This document shows, piece by piece, positions 38,594 to 48,247 of a stretch of 64,000 bases of DNA (position 1 is its first letter; every line of letters starts with the position of its first letter). This DNA comes from an uncultured Kangiella sp. (GTDB lineage: Bacteria > Pseudomonadota > Gammaproteobacteria > Enterobacterales > Kangiellaceae), in the NCBI GenBank assembly GCA_947503435.1, contig CANNDL010000002.1, positions 248,001-312,000 on the forward strand. Direction: 5' to 3'. The notes beneath the pieces are model-generated. The model worked only from the letters and a program-made list of their open reading frames with translations. It searched no databases and was not told the origin of the DNA. The position numbers and the translations under genes are program-made.

Positions 38594-40912
38594 TTACATC
38601 TGGAAGGCATAGCTAAATTTACTGAAAATGGCACGGCCGTTTCGTTCAAAAGATGAAACGGTATCATCTTCAAAACCACCATCTGAGTAGCCTAGGAAAA
38701 ACACTGTTCTTGGGTTAAGTTTATAAGCATAAAGTAATTGTCTACCTATACGCTTTACATCACTAAAATCGGTTAATTCAGGCAGGTTTTGATTAAAATT
38801 AATGTCACCATAACGTACCGTTAAACGGATATATTGCTGTTTATCAAACTGATAAGTGGAGTTTATATTTACAATTTCAGACTTAAAAATATCACCGGCG
38901 TCACGCCACAATTTTGAAATGTTATAATTTGCCGAGAAATACCAACTTTGAGTTACTTGCCAGTTACCCCAAACACCATAATTTTTGCGCTCTGCTGCAT
39001 AGATACCGCTAACAAAATCAACCCCATCTCCACCGTTATAGTTAGCACCTAACTGTAAGCTGGTAATGGGTCTAAAATTACCAGAAATCCAATAAAAGTT
39101 TTGATCAAACTCACAACCCCCATTCGAGCGTAGACACATAGTACCGTCGGCTCCGGTGCTTTCATTAGAGTACCATACATCTCTAGTACCAGATCCAAAT
39201 CCAAACCAAGATTGATAAGGTCCATTAACGTTAACCCAGAATTCTGCTTCTTCTTCTAATACCTGCCCAGTATAATCTTTTGTTTGATCGACATCGCCAC
39301 CTATATGAATCCGATCAAAGGTGTCCCCCTCTTCTGCGTGCCAAGTATGACCTAATCCTACTACATCTCTGCTAAAACCAACTTGGTTCATAAACCCTAA
39401 GTCAGCTCGAAAATTCTCATCAATATCCGTTCTAGATGCGCGCCAGGTCCAATTACGACCATTATGACGATAAGATAGGTGATAGCCACTACCCGTACCT
39501 ATTTCTTCAGTAACAATTTCCGTATCTATCACATCGCCAGTGATATCATCAATCACATCTACTTCTAAGGGGTTAAAGGTATCTGAGTGAAGCAACTGAT
39601 ATTGAAAAACATCTTCATTAGTGAAGTAGTATTTACCATCTACACTAGCGACAGTGTTTTCATAACCTTCGCCCGTTCTATGAGTCACTAAACCTCCAAT
39701 TTGAGATTTATCACCAAAATCATAAGAATAGCGTCCAACAAACGCATCACTCTCTAAATTCTCGAAAACGCCTAAACTTGAACTTTGAGCCCCAGGTTTT
39801 AAAAAACTAGTACTATTGTCTTGCGCCGTTAAGACACCATATGAGTGTTTACCATTCTTACCCGTATACTTGATCCCATAGTCAGGGTCTGCAATGTTTC
39901 GGGTATGCAATAAATTAAAAGGCGTTGTAAAGTAATCCGCCCCTTCCAAAAAGAATGGTCGGCGTTCTTGGAAAAATAAAGCAAATGTACGATTCACATC
40001 CAATTGCACTGCATCGGATTCAACTTGAGAGAAGTCTGGGTTAATAGTCGCATTTAACACAGAGTTGTCGGTAACACCCCAGCGTAAATCTACACCCCCA
40101 TCAAACTCAAAATCGCCAGTTTGCCAATCTTCACCAATAGAAGGGTCACGGCTATCAATTCTTTGTGCAGACACGTAAGGAGTGACTTCTAAGTTTTGTC
40201 CACTTTCAATATTCTCAAATCCACTGATTTTACCAATTTGACAGACAAAACAACTTTTATCTCTTTCAACTTTGTTGAAGGCAAATCGATACTGGTAATC
40301 CCTGGGATACATACGGACAAAATCGATACCCCAAGTTTTCTGCCCAGCATTATCTGGAAATCTCAATACTTTAAATGGAATTTTAATTTCTACTTGATAA
40401 CCTGTTTCAGTGATTTTCCCTTCGCTATACCAGATGGCATTCCAAGAACTGTCCTCGCGCCCGGATACGTCATCTTCAATAGAATCCATTTGAATTCCTA
40501 ATGGATTAACAAAAAAGTTATAAGCTTTACGTGCATCATTAAAAGTATCAATCTTAAAGCCTAGCAAGTCATCCGCCCAAACCGTATCACGATCTTTTAA
40601 AGATGCTTGAATTTCACTTGGATTTGGATCTTCTGCCACAATTCCTATCAATAGCGAATCACCATCTTCAATAATATAGGCCGTAGTTTTAACTTTAGCA
40701 CTTATATTTTCGCCTGGCCTAGTTTCAAAACCTAAATTTACCTTAGTGGCTTGCTGCCACAATGCTTCGCTCAGGTCACCATCAACAGTTATAGACTCTT
40801 GAGTTTTAGGAATAGACAGGTTTTCTTGGGCAGCATCTAAATGCGTTGCCGATAATCCTACAAGCAAAGAGCTGGCGATCATTGCGGTCTTAAATGACAT
40901 TTTTTTATCCAA
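38594..40912 (-). CDS. DUF5916 / CBM9-like-domain outer-membrane protein, copy B
   Basis: DGDLSEALWQQATKVNLGFETRPGENI.. collinear with copy A; C-terminus FSKFSYAFQM. Confidence 0.88.
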   Translation of the reverse strand: MDKKMSFKTAMIASSLLVGLSATHLDAAQENLSIPKTQESITVDGDLSEALWQQATKVNLGFETRPGENISAKVKTTAYIIEDGDSLLIGIVAEDPNPSEIQASLKDRDTVWADDLLGFKIDTFNDARKAYNFFVNPLGIQMDSIEDDVSGREDSSWNAIWYSEGKITETGYQVEIKIPFKVLRFPDNAGQKTWGIDFVRMYPRDYQYRFAFNKVERDKSCFVCQIGKISGFENIESGQNLEVTPYVSAQRIDSRDPSIGEDWQTGDFEFDGGVDLRWGVTDNSVLNATINPDFSQVESDAVQLDVNRTFALFFQERRPFFLEGADYFTTPFNLLHTRNIADPDYGIKYTGKNGKHSYGVLTAQDNSTSFLKPGAQSSSLGVFENLESDAFVGRYSYDFGDKSQIGGLVTHRTGEGYENTVASVDGKYYFTNEDVFQYQLLHSDTFNPLEVDVIDDITGDVIDTEIVTEEIGTGSGYHLSYRHNGRNWTWRASRTDIDENFRADLGFMNQVGFSRDVVGLGHTWHAEEGDTFDRIHIGGDVDQTKDYTGQVLEEEAEFWVNVNGPYQSWFGFGSGTRDVWYSNESTGADGTMCLRSNGGCEFDQNFYWISGNFRPITSLQLGANYNGGDGVDFVSGIYAAERKNYGVWGNWQVTQSWYFSANYNISKLWRDAGDIFKSEIVNINSTYQFDKQQYIRLTVRYGDINFNQNLPELTDFSDVKRIGRQLLYAYKLNPRTVFFLGYSDGGFEDDTVSSFERNGRAIFSKFSYAFQM

Positions 40913-41004
40913 TTAATTGATATTATTAATAATGTAGATGCAATTATATTGAAAAAGGTTTAACTGAATGTCATTTTTATTGAAGTACATGTTACAAAGT
41001 ATTA

Positions 41005-41030
41005 CAAAAAAGCCTGCAATTGCAGGCTTT
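41005..41030 (-). terminator. Rho-independent terminator
   Basis: AAAGCCTGCAATTGCAGGCTTTTTT on minus strand; palindrome identical to that at 21451. Confidence 0.85.
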
Positions 41031-41052
41031 AATTTAGGGCTTAAATAGAGTG

Positions 41053-42270
41053 CTATCTTTTTCTTCTTACTAATCCAGCCAATCCTAGTACAATTAAACC
41101 TAGCAAGTTCCAACTACCACCACCTGAACCTGAGCTGCTGGTCGATGGGTTACCGCTAGAGCCACTACCACCAGAACCTGAACCTCCAGAAACCGTATCT
41201 TTGCCAGCATCTTCTAATGGAACATCTACTAATGGACCAAAGTCATGTGAAGCTTCAGCTAAGAACTCGTTCGTAGCAGAGTCGTAAATTTCGATCTTAA
41301 AGTCATAATAACTTGTTGCATATCCAGACTGCCACTCAGCTTCAAAGGCGATAGTATCAGTAGTGCTAGTACCATCAAGTGTATAAACTGATGATTCCGT
41401 TTCATACTGCCAATCACCACTACCCGTTTTTTGGTAAAGCTTAGCAACTACATCCCTCTGACCAGATGCAACATCAGCATCGAAGCTAATTTTGAAGTCT
41501 CGGTAATAACCATCACCATCACTATCGGTAAAGATTTCGGTCTTAACGGTGCTAATAGAGACATTCGAAACTGGCTGAGTTTGCTCATAACTAGTGTCTT
41601 CAAGTGGTAAGTTACCTAAATCGGGATCGTCATTTGCTTCTAAATAATCAACAACACCACTATAACCATACTCAAATAAATCAATCGCAATTTCATATTT
41701 AGCTGGCGGGAATCCGTCATTAAACGTGGTGGTTACATGATAATCATCGCTACTGTCGTCACCATAAATTTCAAAAATATCAGTGGTATAGTAATGGATC
41801 CAATCACTTGTACCTTCTTCTCTTATATACAACTCAGCATATACGTCATAATATTCGTTAATCGAAGCATCAACATCAAAGTCCACTCGAACTTCACTAT
41901 AGTAGCCATCACCATCTACATCTGATTTTAATAAAACCGCTGCATCGTAAATGTAGAGATGACTCGCGTTTTTCTCAAAGCGCTTAGCACTGCGCTTTTT
42001 AGTCGCATCTAAAGTATTTTTATCAACCTTTATTGAAGCGCTATACTCTGCATCCAAATCTTCTTGGCTCTGCAAACTTTTATATTTAGCAGCTTTATCA
42101 ATATTGATTTCTGTGCTTTTGCCAATACTTTCATTCACAACTTTATTCGTCGTCGCAAGTTTTTGACCGATGCGCACTGTAGACTCATCACTTTCTGCCA
42201 AAGCAGTAATTGAAGTAGTCGCCAATAGACCTGATATTGAAAGTGTTATTAGCTTTTTAGTGAAGTTCAT
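41053..42270 (-). CDS. Choice-of-anchor H-like secreted protein with GlyGly-CTERM-type sorting signal
   Basis: Signal peptide; repeated DGDGYYxxxxxxFDADV units; C-terminus GSGGGSWNLLGLIVLGLAGLVRRKR. Confidence 0.8.
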   Translation of the reverse strand: MNFTKKLITLSISGLLATTSITALAESDESTVRIGQKLATTNKVVNESIGKSTEINIDKAAKYKSLQSQEDLDAEYSASIKVDKNTLDATKKRSAKRFEKNASHLYIYDAAVLLKSDVDGDGYYSEVRVDFDVDASINEYYDVYAELYIREEGTSDWIHYYTTDIFEIYGDDSSDDYHVTTTFNDGFPPAKYEIAIDLFEYGYSGVVDYLEANDDPDLGNLPLEDTSYEQTQPVSNVSISTVKTEIFTDSDGDGYYRDFKISFDADVASGQRDVVAKLYQKTGSGDWQYETESSVYTLDGTSTTDTIAFEAEWQSGYATSYYDFKIEIYDSATNEFLAEASHDFGPLVDVPLEDAGKDTVSGGSGSGGSGSSGNPSTSSSGSGGGSWNLLGLIVLGLAGLVRRKR

Positions 42271-42432
42271 TGTTTTCTCCTAATTTCTTTTCTAGCACCT
42301 GTCAGTAGGCATTTCGCTAGCTTGATACTAGTAAAACAAAAGCTATCTGAACCGCTCCTGAACCTTATGGCAATTTCCCGCCAAGCCTTTATAATGCAGT
42401 CAAACTTTGCAATTAATGCTTATAGGAAATAG

Positions 42433-43164
42433 ATGCCACTTCCTAGTTATCAGATACAGTTAGTCTCGAATGAGCAAATTTGTCCAAACACCCGAAAATT
42501 TCGTTTTAGCTTTGTAGAGCCCGCCGAGTTTACCTATCGTCCTGGTCAGTTTGTTTCCTTTTTACTTCCTTATGATGAAAAGCCGTTAAAACGTAGCTAC
42601 TCCATCGCTAATTTAGAAACACCTAATGATGACGGTTTAGTTACAACCAACTATTTAGAAATTGTTATTTCATATGTGGAAAACGGCCGTGCGACTAAAA
42701 TTTTTTTCGATGCTAAAGAAGGCCAGAAATTTGAAATAAGTGGCCCCGTGGGAATGTTAATATTAGGCTCCGAAATGCCAGAAAGAGTTTTCCTAATCGG
42801 AACCGGCACTGGGATGGCACCATACCGCTCTATGCTAAATCAGCTTCCAAGTTTGCCGCATAAATTCCATATTTTATTTGGTGCTCAAAAAGATAGTGAT
42901 TTGTTTTATCAAGATGATTTTCAAGGTGCGAACACTGCAAACAATATTGAGTACCATGCTTGCCTTAGTCGCGAAGTAAAAGACGATTGCCACCATGGTT
43001 ATGTGCAGTCGAAACTAGAATCATTAGAGCCAAACCCTGAAACCGATTTAGTTTACCTTTGTGGCAACCCAAACATGGTAGATGATGTTTTCGCGATGCT
43101 GAAAGAATTAGACTTCGCTGTTAAGCAAGTTAAACGCGAAAAATATGTGTTTAGTAAATTTTAA
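42433..43164 (+). CDS. Ferredoxin/flavodoxin--NADP+ reductase-type FAD oxidoreductase
   Basis: YRPGQFVSFLLP, RSYSIAN, FLIGTGTGMAPYRSML, YLCGNPNMVDDV. Confidence 0.9.
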   Translation: MPLPSYQIQLVSNEQICPNTRKFRFSFVEPAEFTYRPGQFVSFLLPYDEKPLKRSYSIANLETPNDDGLVTTNYLEIVISYVENGRATKIFFDAKEGQKFEISGPVGMLILGSEMPERVFLIGTGTGMAPYRSMLNQLPSLPHKFHILFGAQKDSDLFYQDDFQGANTANNIEYHACLSREVKDDCHHGYVQSKLESLEPNPETDLVYLCGNPNMVDDVFAMLKELDFAVKQVKREKYVFSKF

Positions 43165-43214
43165 ATATGAATAGCTATCAAGTTATTAATAAATAATTAA
43201 AAGAGAATCAAATT

Positions 43215-44915
43215 ATGAAAAAATTCAAATCATTAAGCGCAGTTGCGTTAGCAGTTTCCATGACACTTACTGCATGCTCAAAAGAAGAAGCTTCTCCAGA
43301 AGTTGCAACAACTACAAGCAATGAATTAGAAGTGATCGAGATTAAAAACCATGCCGCTGATACTAAAGATGAATACAGCCGTTTCGATATATATGCGCCA
43401 TTTACTTTAACCAGTAATCTTGACCATTTGTCAGGCAATCAAAAACAAATGATTGGTTTATTGATTGATGCCGGTAAAATAATGGATGGCTTATTTTGGA
43501 AAGTCGCCTATGGCGATAAAGATAAGCTTCTAAGTTCAATTGATGCTCCTAAAGCACGTCAATTTGCAGTTATAAATTATGGGCCTTGGGATCGCTTAGA
43601 TGCTAATAGCATATTTATAAAAGGTGCCAATGAAAAAAATAAAGGCGCTTCCTACTACCCCGCAGATATGACTAAAGCTGAATTTGAAGCATGGGAGCAA
43701 GAAGGGAAAGATGGTCTTTATTCATTAGTTCGTCGAAATGAAAAAGGTGAACTAACATTAGTCCCCTATTCAGAAGCGTTTAAAGATGAACTAACTGCCG
43801 CTAGTAATCTTCTAAAAGAAGCAGCAATATTGGCGGAGAATCAAGAATTTAAAAAATATTTAGAATTACGAGCTGAAGCGCTTATCTCCGACCAATATCA
43901 ACCTTCCGATATGGCTTGGATGGATATGAAGAACAATCCAATTGAAGTAGTCATAGGTCCTATTGAAACTTATGAAGATCAATTATTTGGCTATCGTGCT
44001 GCATTTTCAACTTACGTCTTAATTAAAGATCTTGAGTGGAGTGATAAGCTTTCAAAATACGCGGCCTTTTTACCAGATTTGCAAAAAGGCTTACCGGTCG
44101 AAGAAAAGTACAAGCAGGAAATGCCAGGTACCGATAGTGATTTAAATGCTTATGACGTCGTATTCTATGCAGGTGATAGTAATGCAGGATCAAAAACTAT
44201 TGCTATTAATTTGCCTAACGATGAAGAAGTTCAATTAGCTAAAGGAACGCGTCGCTTACAACTTAAGAATGCGATGAAAGCCAAGTTCGATAAAATTTTG
44301 GTTCCTATTTCTGATGTCCTTATTACACCAGAACAACGTAAGCACATTACTTTCGATGCATTCTTTGGCAATACCATGTTCCACGAAGTTGCACATGGTC
44401 TAGGAATTAAGAATACCCTTGATGGCAAAGGCACTGTTAGAGCCGCATTAAAAGAAACCGCTTCGGCTTTAGAAGAAGGTAAAGCCGATATTCTTGGGCT
44501 TTACATGATCAGTGAGCTTTTCAAGAAAGGTGAAATAGACCAAGGTGAGGTCATGGATAACTATGTGACTTTCCTCGCCGGTATTTTCCGCTCTGTACGT
44601 TTTGGCGCTACCAGTGCTCATGGTAAAGCGAATATGGTTCGGTTTAACTATTTCAAAGATATGGGCGCTTTTAACTTTGACACTGCAACAGGCTATTACA
44701 GCGTTAACTTCGATAAGATGACCGAAGCCATGAATTCGTTGTCAAATCTTATTCTCACTCTTCAAGGTAATGGTGATTATGCTGGCGTTAAGGCTTTATT
44801 GGACAACCAAGGTGTGATTAGCGAACAGCTAGCCGCGGATTTGCAGAAACTAGAAGACAATCAAATTCCAGTAGATGTGACCTTCAAGCAAGGTAAAGAA
44901 ATTTTAGGGCTTTAA
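43215..44915 (+). CDS. Lipoprotein, M49 (dipeptidyl peptidase III)-like zinc hydrolase
   Basis: Lipobox LTACSKEE; HEVAHGLG and EEGKADILGLYMI zinc-ligand motifs. Confidence 0.8.
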   Translation: MKKFKSLSAVALAVSMTLTACSKEEASPEVATTTSNELEVIEIKNHAADTKDEYSRFDIYAPFTLTSNLDHLSGNQKQMIGLLIDAGKIMDGLFWKVAYGDKDKLLSSIDAPKARQFAVINYGPWDRLDANSIFIKGANEKNKGASYYPADMTKAEFEAWEQEGKDGLYSLVRRNEKGELTLVPYSEAFKDELTAASNLLKEAAILAENQEFKKYLELRAEALISDQYQPSDMAWMDMKNNPIEVVIGPIETYEDQLFGYRAAFSTYVLIKDLEWSDKLSKYAAFLPDLQKGLPVEEKYKQEMPGTDSDLNAYDVVFYAGDSNAGSKTIAINLPNDEEVQLAKGTRRLQLKNAMKAKFDKILVPISDVLITPEQRKHITFDAFFGNTMFHEVAHGLGIKNTLDGKGTVRAALKETASALEEGKADILGLYMISELFKKGEIDQGEVMDNYVTFLAGIFRSVRFGATSAHGKANMVRFNYFKDMGAFNFDTATGYYSVNFDKMTEAMNSLSNLILTLQGNGDYAGVKALLDNQGVISEQLAADLQKLEDNQIPVDVTFKQGKEILGL

Positions 44916-44930
44916 TGAGCTTTGAATACT

Positions 44931-44955
44931 AAAGGCGCCAATTGGCGCCTTTTTT
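44931..44955. terminator. Bidirectional Rho-independent terminator
   Basis: AAAGGCGCCAATTGGCGCCTTTTTT between convergent genes. Confidence 0.85.
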
Positions 44956-44961
44956 AATGCT

Positions 44962-46797
44962 TTAAGGAGTATCAGAATATGTCACTGGTAAACTTATAAC
45001 CAAAGATTTATTCGCTGGTATATCAACCGTTAAACTAATATTACCGGAACCTGTTTGCGTTGTACCAGCAGGATTTCCGCTAATACAAGAAGCCGTTCCA
45101 TCGCCGGGAGCTTCAGCAGGATCGCATGTCCAATTGCCGTTACTAGTAACATTACTCGGCAAGGCATCATTAATTTGCGCACCAATTAAGTGATGAGGAC
45201 CATTATTAGTTACGATAATAGTGTAAGTTGTATCTGATCCAGGCGTATAGCTGTCTACTCCTACTCCATCCGTTTTAGAAATGCTCACTTCAGAGCTACA
45301 TGAAACCGTTACCAATGTAGGGTCATCATCATCCGTTCTATTATCTAAGTCTGAATCATTACCATCATCAGTGTTTGTATCATCACTAAGCTCAGCGATT
45401 ACATTTAGGTTGTCCGTATCGCCAGCCTGCATAGTATCGTCAATTGGATCCATATGGACTTGAGCTTGATTGGATATATTTGATAAGGAGCAAACTGAAC
45501 TATTTGAAGCGACTTCAGCACTGTAGCTAAGGTTTACTACACCGGATGCAGGTATTGCACCATTCCAACTTATAGTTTGACCGCTTTGAGAAATAGAACC
45601 ACTATCTGCACTTAAACTTCCACCATCAATGATTAAGTTGGAATCTAGGATATCGGTAAATTCATCAGCGGCATTGTTCAGCTGCACAAAATCATCCATA
45701 AGATTAGTCAGAGTAATATTAAAAGTCACTAATTCACCAGGGCCAACTTCAAGATCGCCACTTGCATCTGTATATGATTTAGTTGCGGTAATAAACTCCA
45801 ATGCTCCAAAAGCACCTTGCTCAAAGGCAAACCAAGATACATATTCAGGAATACCCGTTCTTTCAGTATCCCTAACTTGATCTTCGTCCATATGAACATT
45901 GAAACTAGAAGTTCCAATACCTGCACCACATAAACGAACCCAAGCACCATTGCCACCAGACATAGAGTTATGCTTCGAAATCACATTAGGGTTACCAGCA
46001 AAACTTACGCCGTAACTCAAGTTCTGACATTCATCAGAATGACGATCTACATCTAAACCACCCGTACGACCCGCAGAATAGTCGATACCGTTGTTGTTAC
46101 CCGTTCCTTGCTCAATGGCAACCCAACCTATAGTCTCGGAACTGTGGACATTGGCGACTTCTGCGCCTTCAAGGGTCAAACGAAACGCAGAATTAGATGG
46201 AGGCACATTTTTACTATTAGAAGGACTCCATACCGAGCTATCTATCCAACGCGAATCGTTAAAGCTATTGACCGTATGCAATACTACTGGCGCACTCGAA
46301 TAAGTGTGGGAGTAGCTTATGTTGGAAATATTATTTACATTGTTCCATACTGAGCGAACCGTGCTGGTATCATGCAAATAGGCTTCAATTTTAGTACCGT
46401 TGGGGAAAACCCAGGTTCCCTTTTCTACCACCAACCATTGTACAGTTTCACTAGACCAAGTAACGGGACACGTTATCGCAGGATTAGAAGGCGCAGGCGA
46501 AGGCGCTGGATCAGCATCGTTACTTTCACAAGGGCTTTGCATCCCAACCTGAAAGCTATTCCCTGAAGCACTTCGAACCCGCACACTTAAAGATCTATCA
46601 TTGTTATGGCTTACTGGCCCAGCAATGACAACTGGATTAATATAAGTTTTTTGGGTATTTACAGTAACCCAAGTGCCATTATCAATGGTGTCCGTTAAGG
46701 TTGTTTCACCAGTTTCAAAAAAAGCACCTGCAAACAAACTACTAGGGGCAAGTCCGAGCAAGGAAGTTATTAGTATGATTATTTTTAATTTTAACAT
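44962..46797 (-). CDS. Secreted protein with DUF11 (CARDB-like) repeat
   Basis: Signal peptide; C-terminal DUF11-like VSISKTDGVGVDSYTPGSDTTYTIIVTNNGPHHLIGAQINDALP. Confidence 0.82.
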   Translation of the reverse strand: MLKLKIIILITSLLGLAPSSLFAGAFFETGETTLTDTIDNGTWVTVNTQKTYINPVVIAGPVSHNNDRSLSVRVRSASGNSFQVGMQSPCESNDADPAPSPAPSNPAITCPVTWSSETVQWLVVEKGTWVFPNGTKIEAYLHDTSTVRSVWNNVNNISNISYSHTYSSAPVVLHTVNSFNDSRWIDSSVWSPSNSKNVPPSNSAFRLTLEGAEVANVHSSETIGWVAIEQGTGNNNGIDYSAGRTGGLDVDRHSDECQNLSYGVSFAGNPNVISKHNSMSGGNGAWVRLCGAGIGTSSFNVHMDEDQVRDTERTGIPEYVSWFAFEQGAFGALEFITATKSYTDASGDLEVGPGELVTFNITLTNLMDDFVQLNNAADEFTDILDSNLIIDGGSLSADSGSISQSGQTISWNGAIPASGVVNLSYSAEVASNSSVCSLSNISNQAQVHMDPIDDTMQAGDTDNLNVIAELSDDTNTDDGNDSDLDNRTDDDDPTLVTVSCSSEVSISKTDGVGVDSYTPGSDTTYTIIVTNNGPHHLIGAQINDALPSNVTSNGNWTCDPAEAPGDGTASCISGNPAGTTQTGSGNISLTVDIPANKSLVISLPVTYSDTP

Positions 46798-46888
46798 TTA
46801 AGCTATATGAATTAGGGCTAACATAAACACTAATATTCCTATAAAATAGCATATAACTTATTGTATTGTTGTATATTTTTGTAACTTA

Positions 46889-47281
46889 ATGGCTATATTT
46901 TCTTTGTTAGTAACTGCTAATCCGTATTCACAGCAAGGTCAGTTTTCTGCCTTAAAATTTGTGCAAACGGCAGTTGAAATGGGACACCAAATCAAGCGTG
47001 TTTTTTTCTACGCTGATGGCGTTTTAGTGGCTAGCAGACTTAACTGCCCTCCTTCTGACGAAATCAACCTTACCAAGGCTTGGGCGAAGTTGGCCATTCA
47101 AAAAGATATTGAACTTGCGGTCTGTGTTACCGCAGCTTTAAAACGTGGCATTGTTAATCAAGCAGAAGCTGATAGAAATGCTTTAACTGGCGAAAACCTA
47201 GATCCTGCTTTTGAAATTACTGGGCTAGGACAGCTAACTGAAGCCATGCTCGAATCAGAGCGCCTAATAACTTTTGGATAA
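46889..47281 (+). CDS. tusD: Sulfurtransferase complex subunit TusD (DsrE)
   Basis: FSLLVTANPYSQQGQFSALKFVQTAVEMGHQIKRVFFYADGV; operon context. Confidence 0.94.
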   Translation: MAIFSLLVTANPYSQQGQFSALKFVQTAVEMGHQIKRVFFYADGVLVASRLNCPPSDEINLTKAWAKLAIQKDIELAVCVTAALKRGIVNQAEADRNALTGENLDPAFEITGLGQLTEAMLESERLITFG

Positions 47282-47290
47282 ACTAACAAC

Positions 47291-47647
47291 ATGAAGTCAA
47301 TTAGTTTTATCTTCAATAAAGCTCCTTATGGTCTGCAGAATTCTAGAGAACTACTAGATATATGCTTAATGAGTTCTGCTTTTGAAATGCCCATTAGCGT
47401 GATTTTTAAAGAGCAAGGGATCTTACAATTGCTGAAAAACCAGCAACCAGAAGTGTTGGCTATGAAAAATCATAGTAAAACGTTTCAAGCACTAGAATTA
47501 TATGGCGTCGAAAAAGTAATGATCTGCGAAGAGAGCTTCAAAGAATTGAATCTTAATAAAGCTGATTTACTCGACATTGGCACCTATGCCAATAAAGAAA
47601 CAATCAACCAAGTAATTGCACATAGTCATTTTGTCCAAATGTTATAA
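47291..47647 (+). CDS. tusC: Sulfurtransferase complex subunit TusC (DsrF)
   Basis: FIFNKAPYGLQNSRELLDICLMSSAFE; operon context. Confidence 0.93.
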   Translation: MKSISFIFNKAPYGLQNSRELLDICLMSSAFEMPISVIFKEQGILQLLKNQQPEVLAMKNHSKTFQALELYGVEKVMICEESFKELNLNKADLLDIGTYANKETINQVIAHSHFVQML

Positions 47648-47650
47648 ATT

Positions 47651-47917
47651 ATGAATACTCTTTATATTCTCAACAGCCCAAAAAATTTATCTTCTTGTTT
47701 AGATCATATTACTAAAGACGATGGTTTGTTGTTGATCGAAGATGCAGTTATTGTCGCCTGCGACGCAATAAATGTAGAAAATCAAAATCTAATGGTGCTA
47801 GAAGAAGACTTGTCTGCAAGAGGAATTACCAATTCTCATAGTCAATGGCGTAATATAAACTTTGAGAACTTTGTTAAACAAACTTTATCATATCAAAAGA
47901 GTTTAAGTTGGTTATGA
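47651..47917 (+). CDS. tusB: Sulfurtransferase complex subunit TusB (DsrH)
   Basis: [11 protein letters not shown]..; DsrH-size; TGA overlaps ATG of tusE. Confidence 0.9.
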   Translation: MNTLYILNSPKNLSSCLDHITKDDGLLLIEDAVIVACDAINVENQNLMVLEEDLSARGITNSHSQWRNINFENFVKQTLSYQKSLSWL

Positions 47918-48240
47918 TTGAACGCTTAAGCGAACTTGAACGAGATAAGGAAGGATATTTGCTAGACTCTTCATTATGGGATGAGCAAATTGCTACCGCT
48001 ATTGCCGAGTCTGAGGACTTAGAACTTAATGAAGATCATTGGCAAGTAATACGTTTCGTTCGAAAATTCTACGAAGAGTTTAATACCAGCCCTTCTATCC
48101 GGCCTTTGGTGAAATACTTGCAACAACAATGGTCACCTGAGAAAGGAAACAGTATTTATTTGGCTTTGTTATTTCCTGGTGGTCCGGCAAAACAAGCAAC
48201 CAAAATTGCGGGGCTACCAAAACCGGCCCGTTGTATTTAA
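47914..48240 (+). CDS. tusE: TusE/DsrC sulfur relay protein
   Basis: [17 protein letters not shown]...LPKPARCI with penultimate Cys typical of DsrC/TusE. Confidence 0.96.
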   Translation: MIERLSELERDKEGYLLDSSLWDEQIATAIAESEDLELNEDHWQVIRFVRKFYEEFNTSPSIRPLVKYLQQQWSPEKGNSIYLALLFPGGPAKQATKIAGLPKPARCI

Positions 48241-48247
48241 ATCTTTA

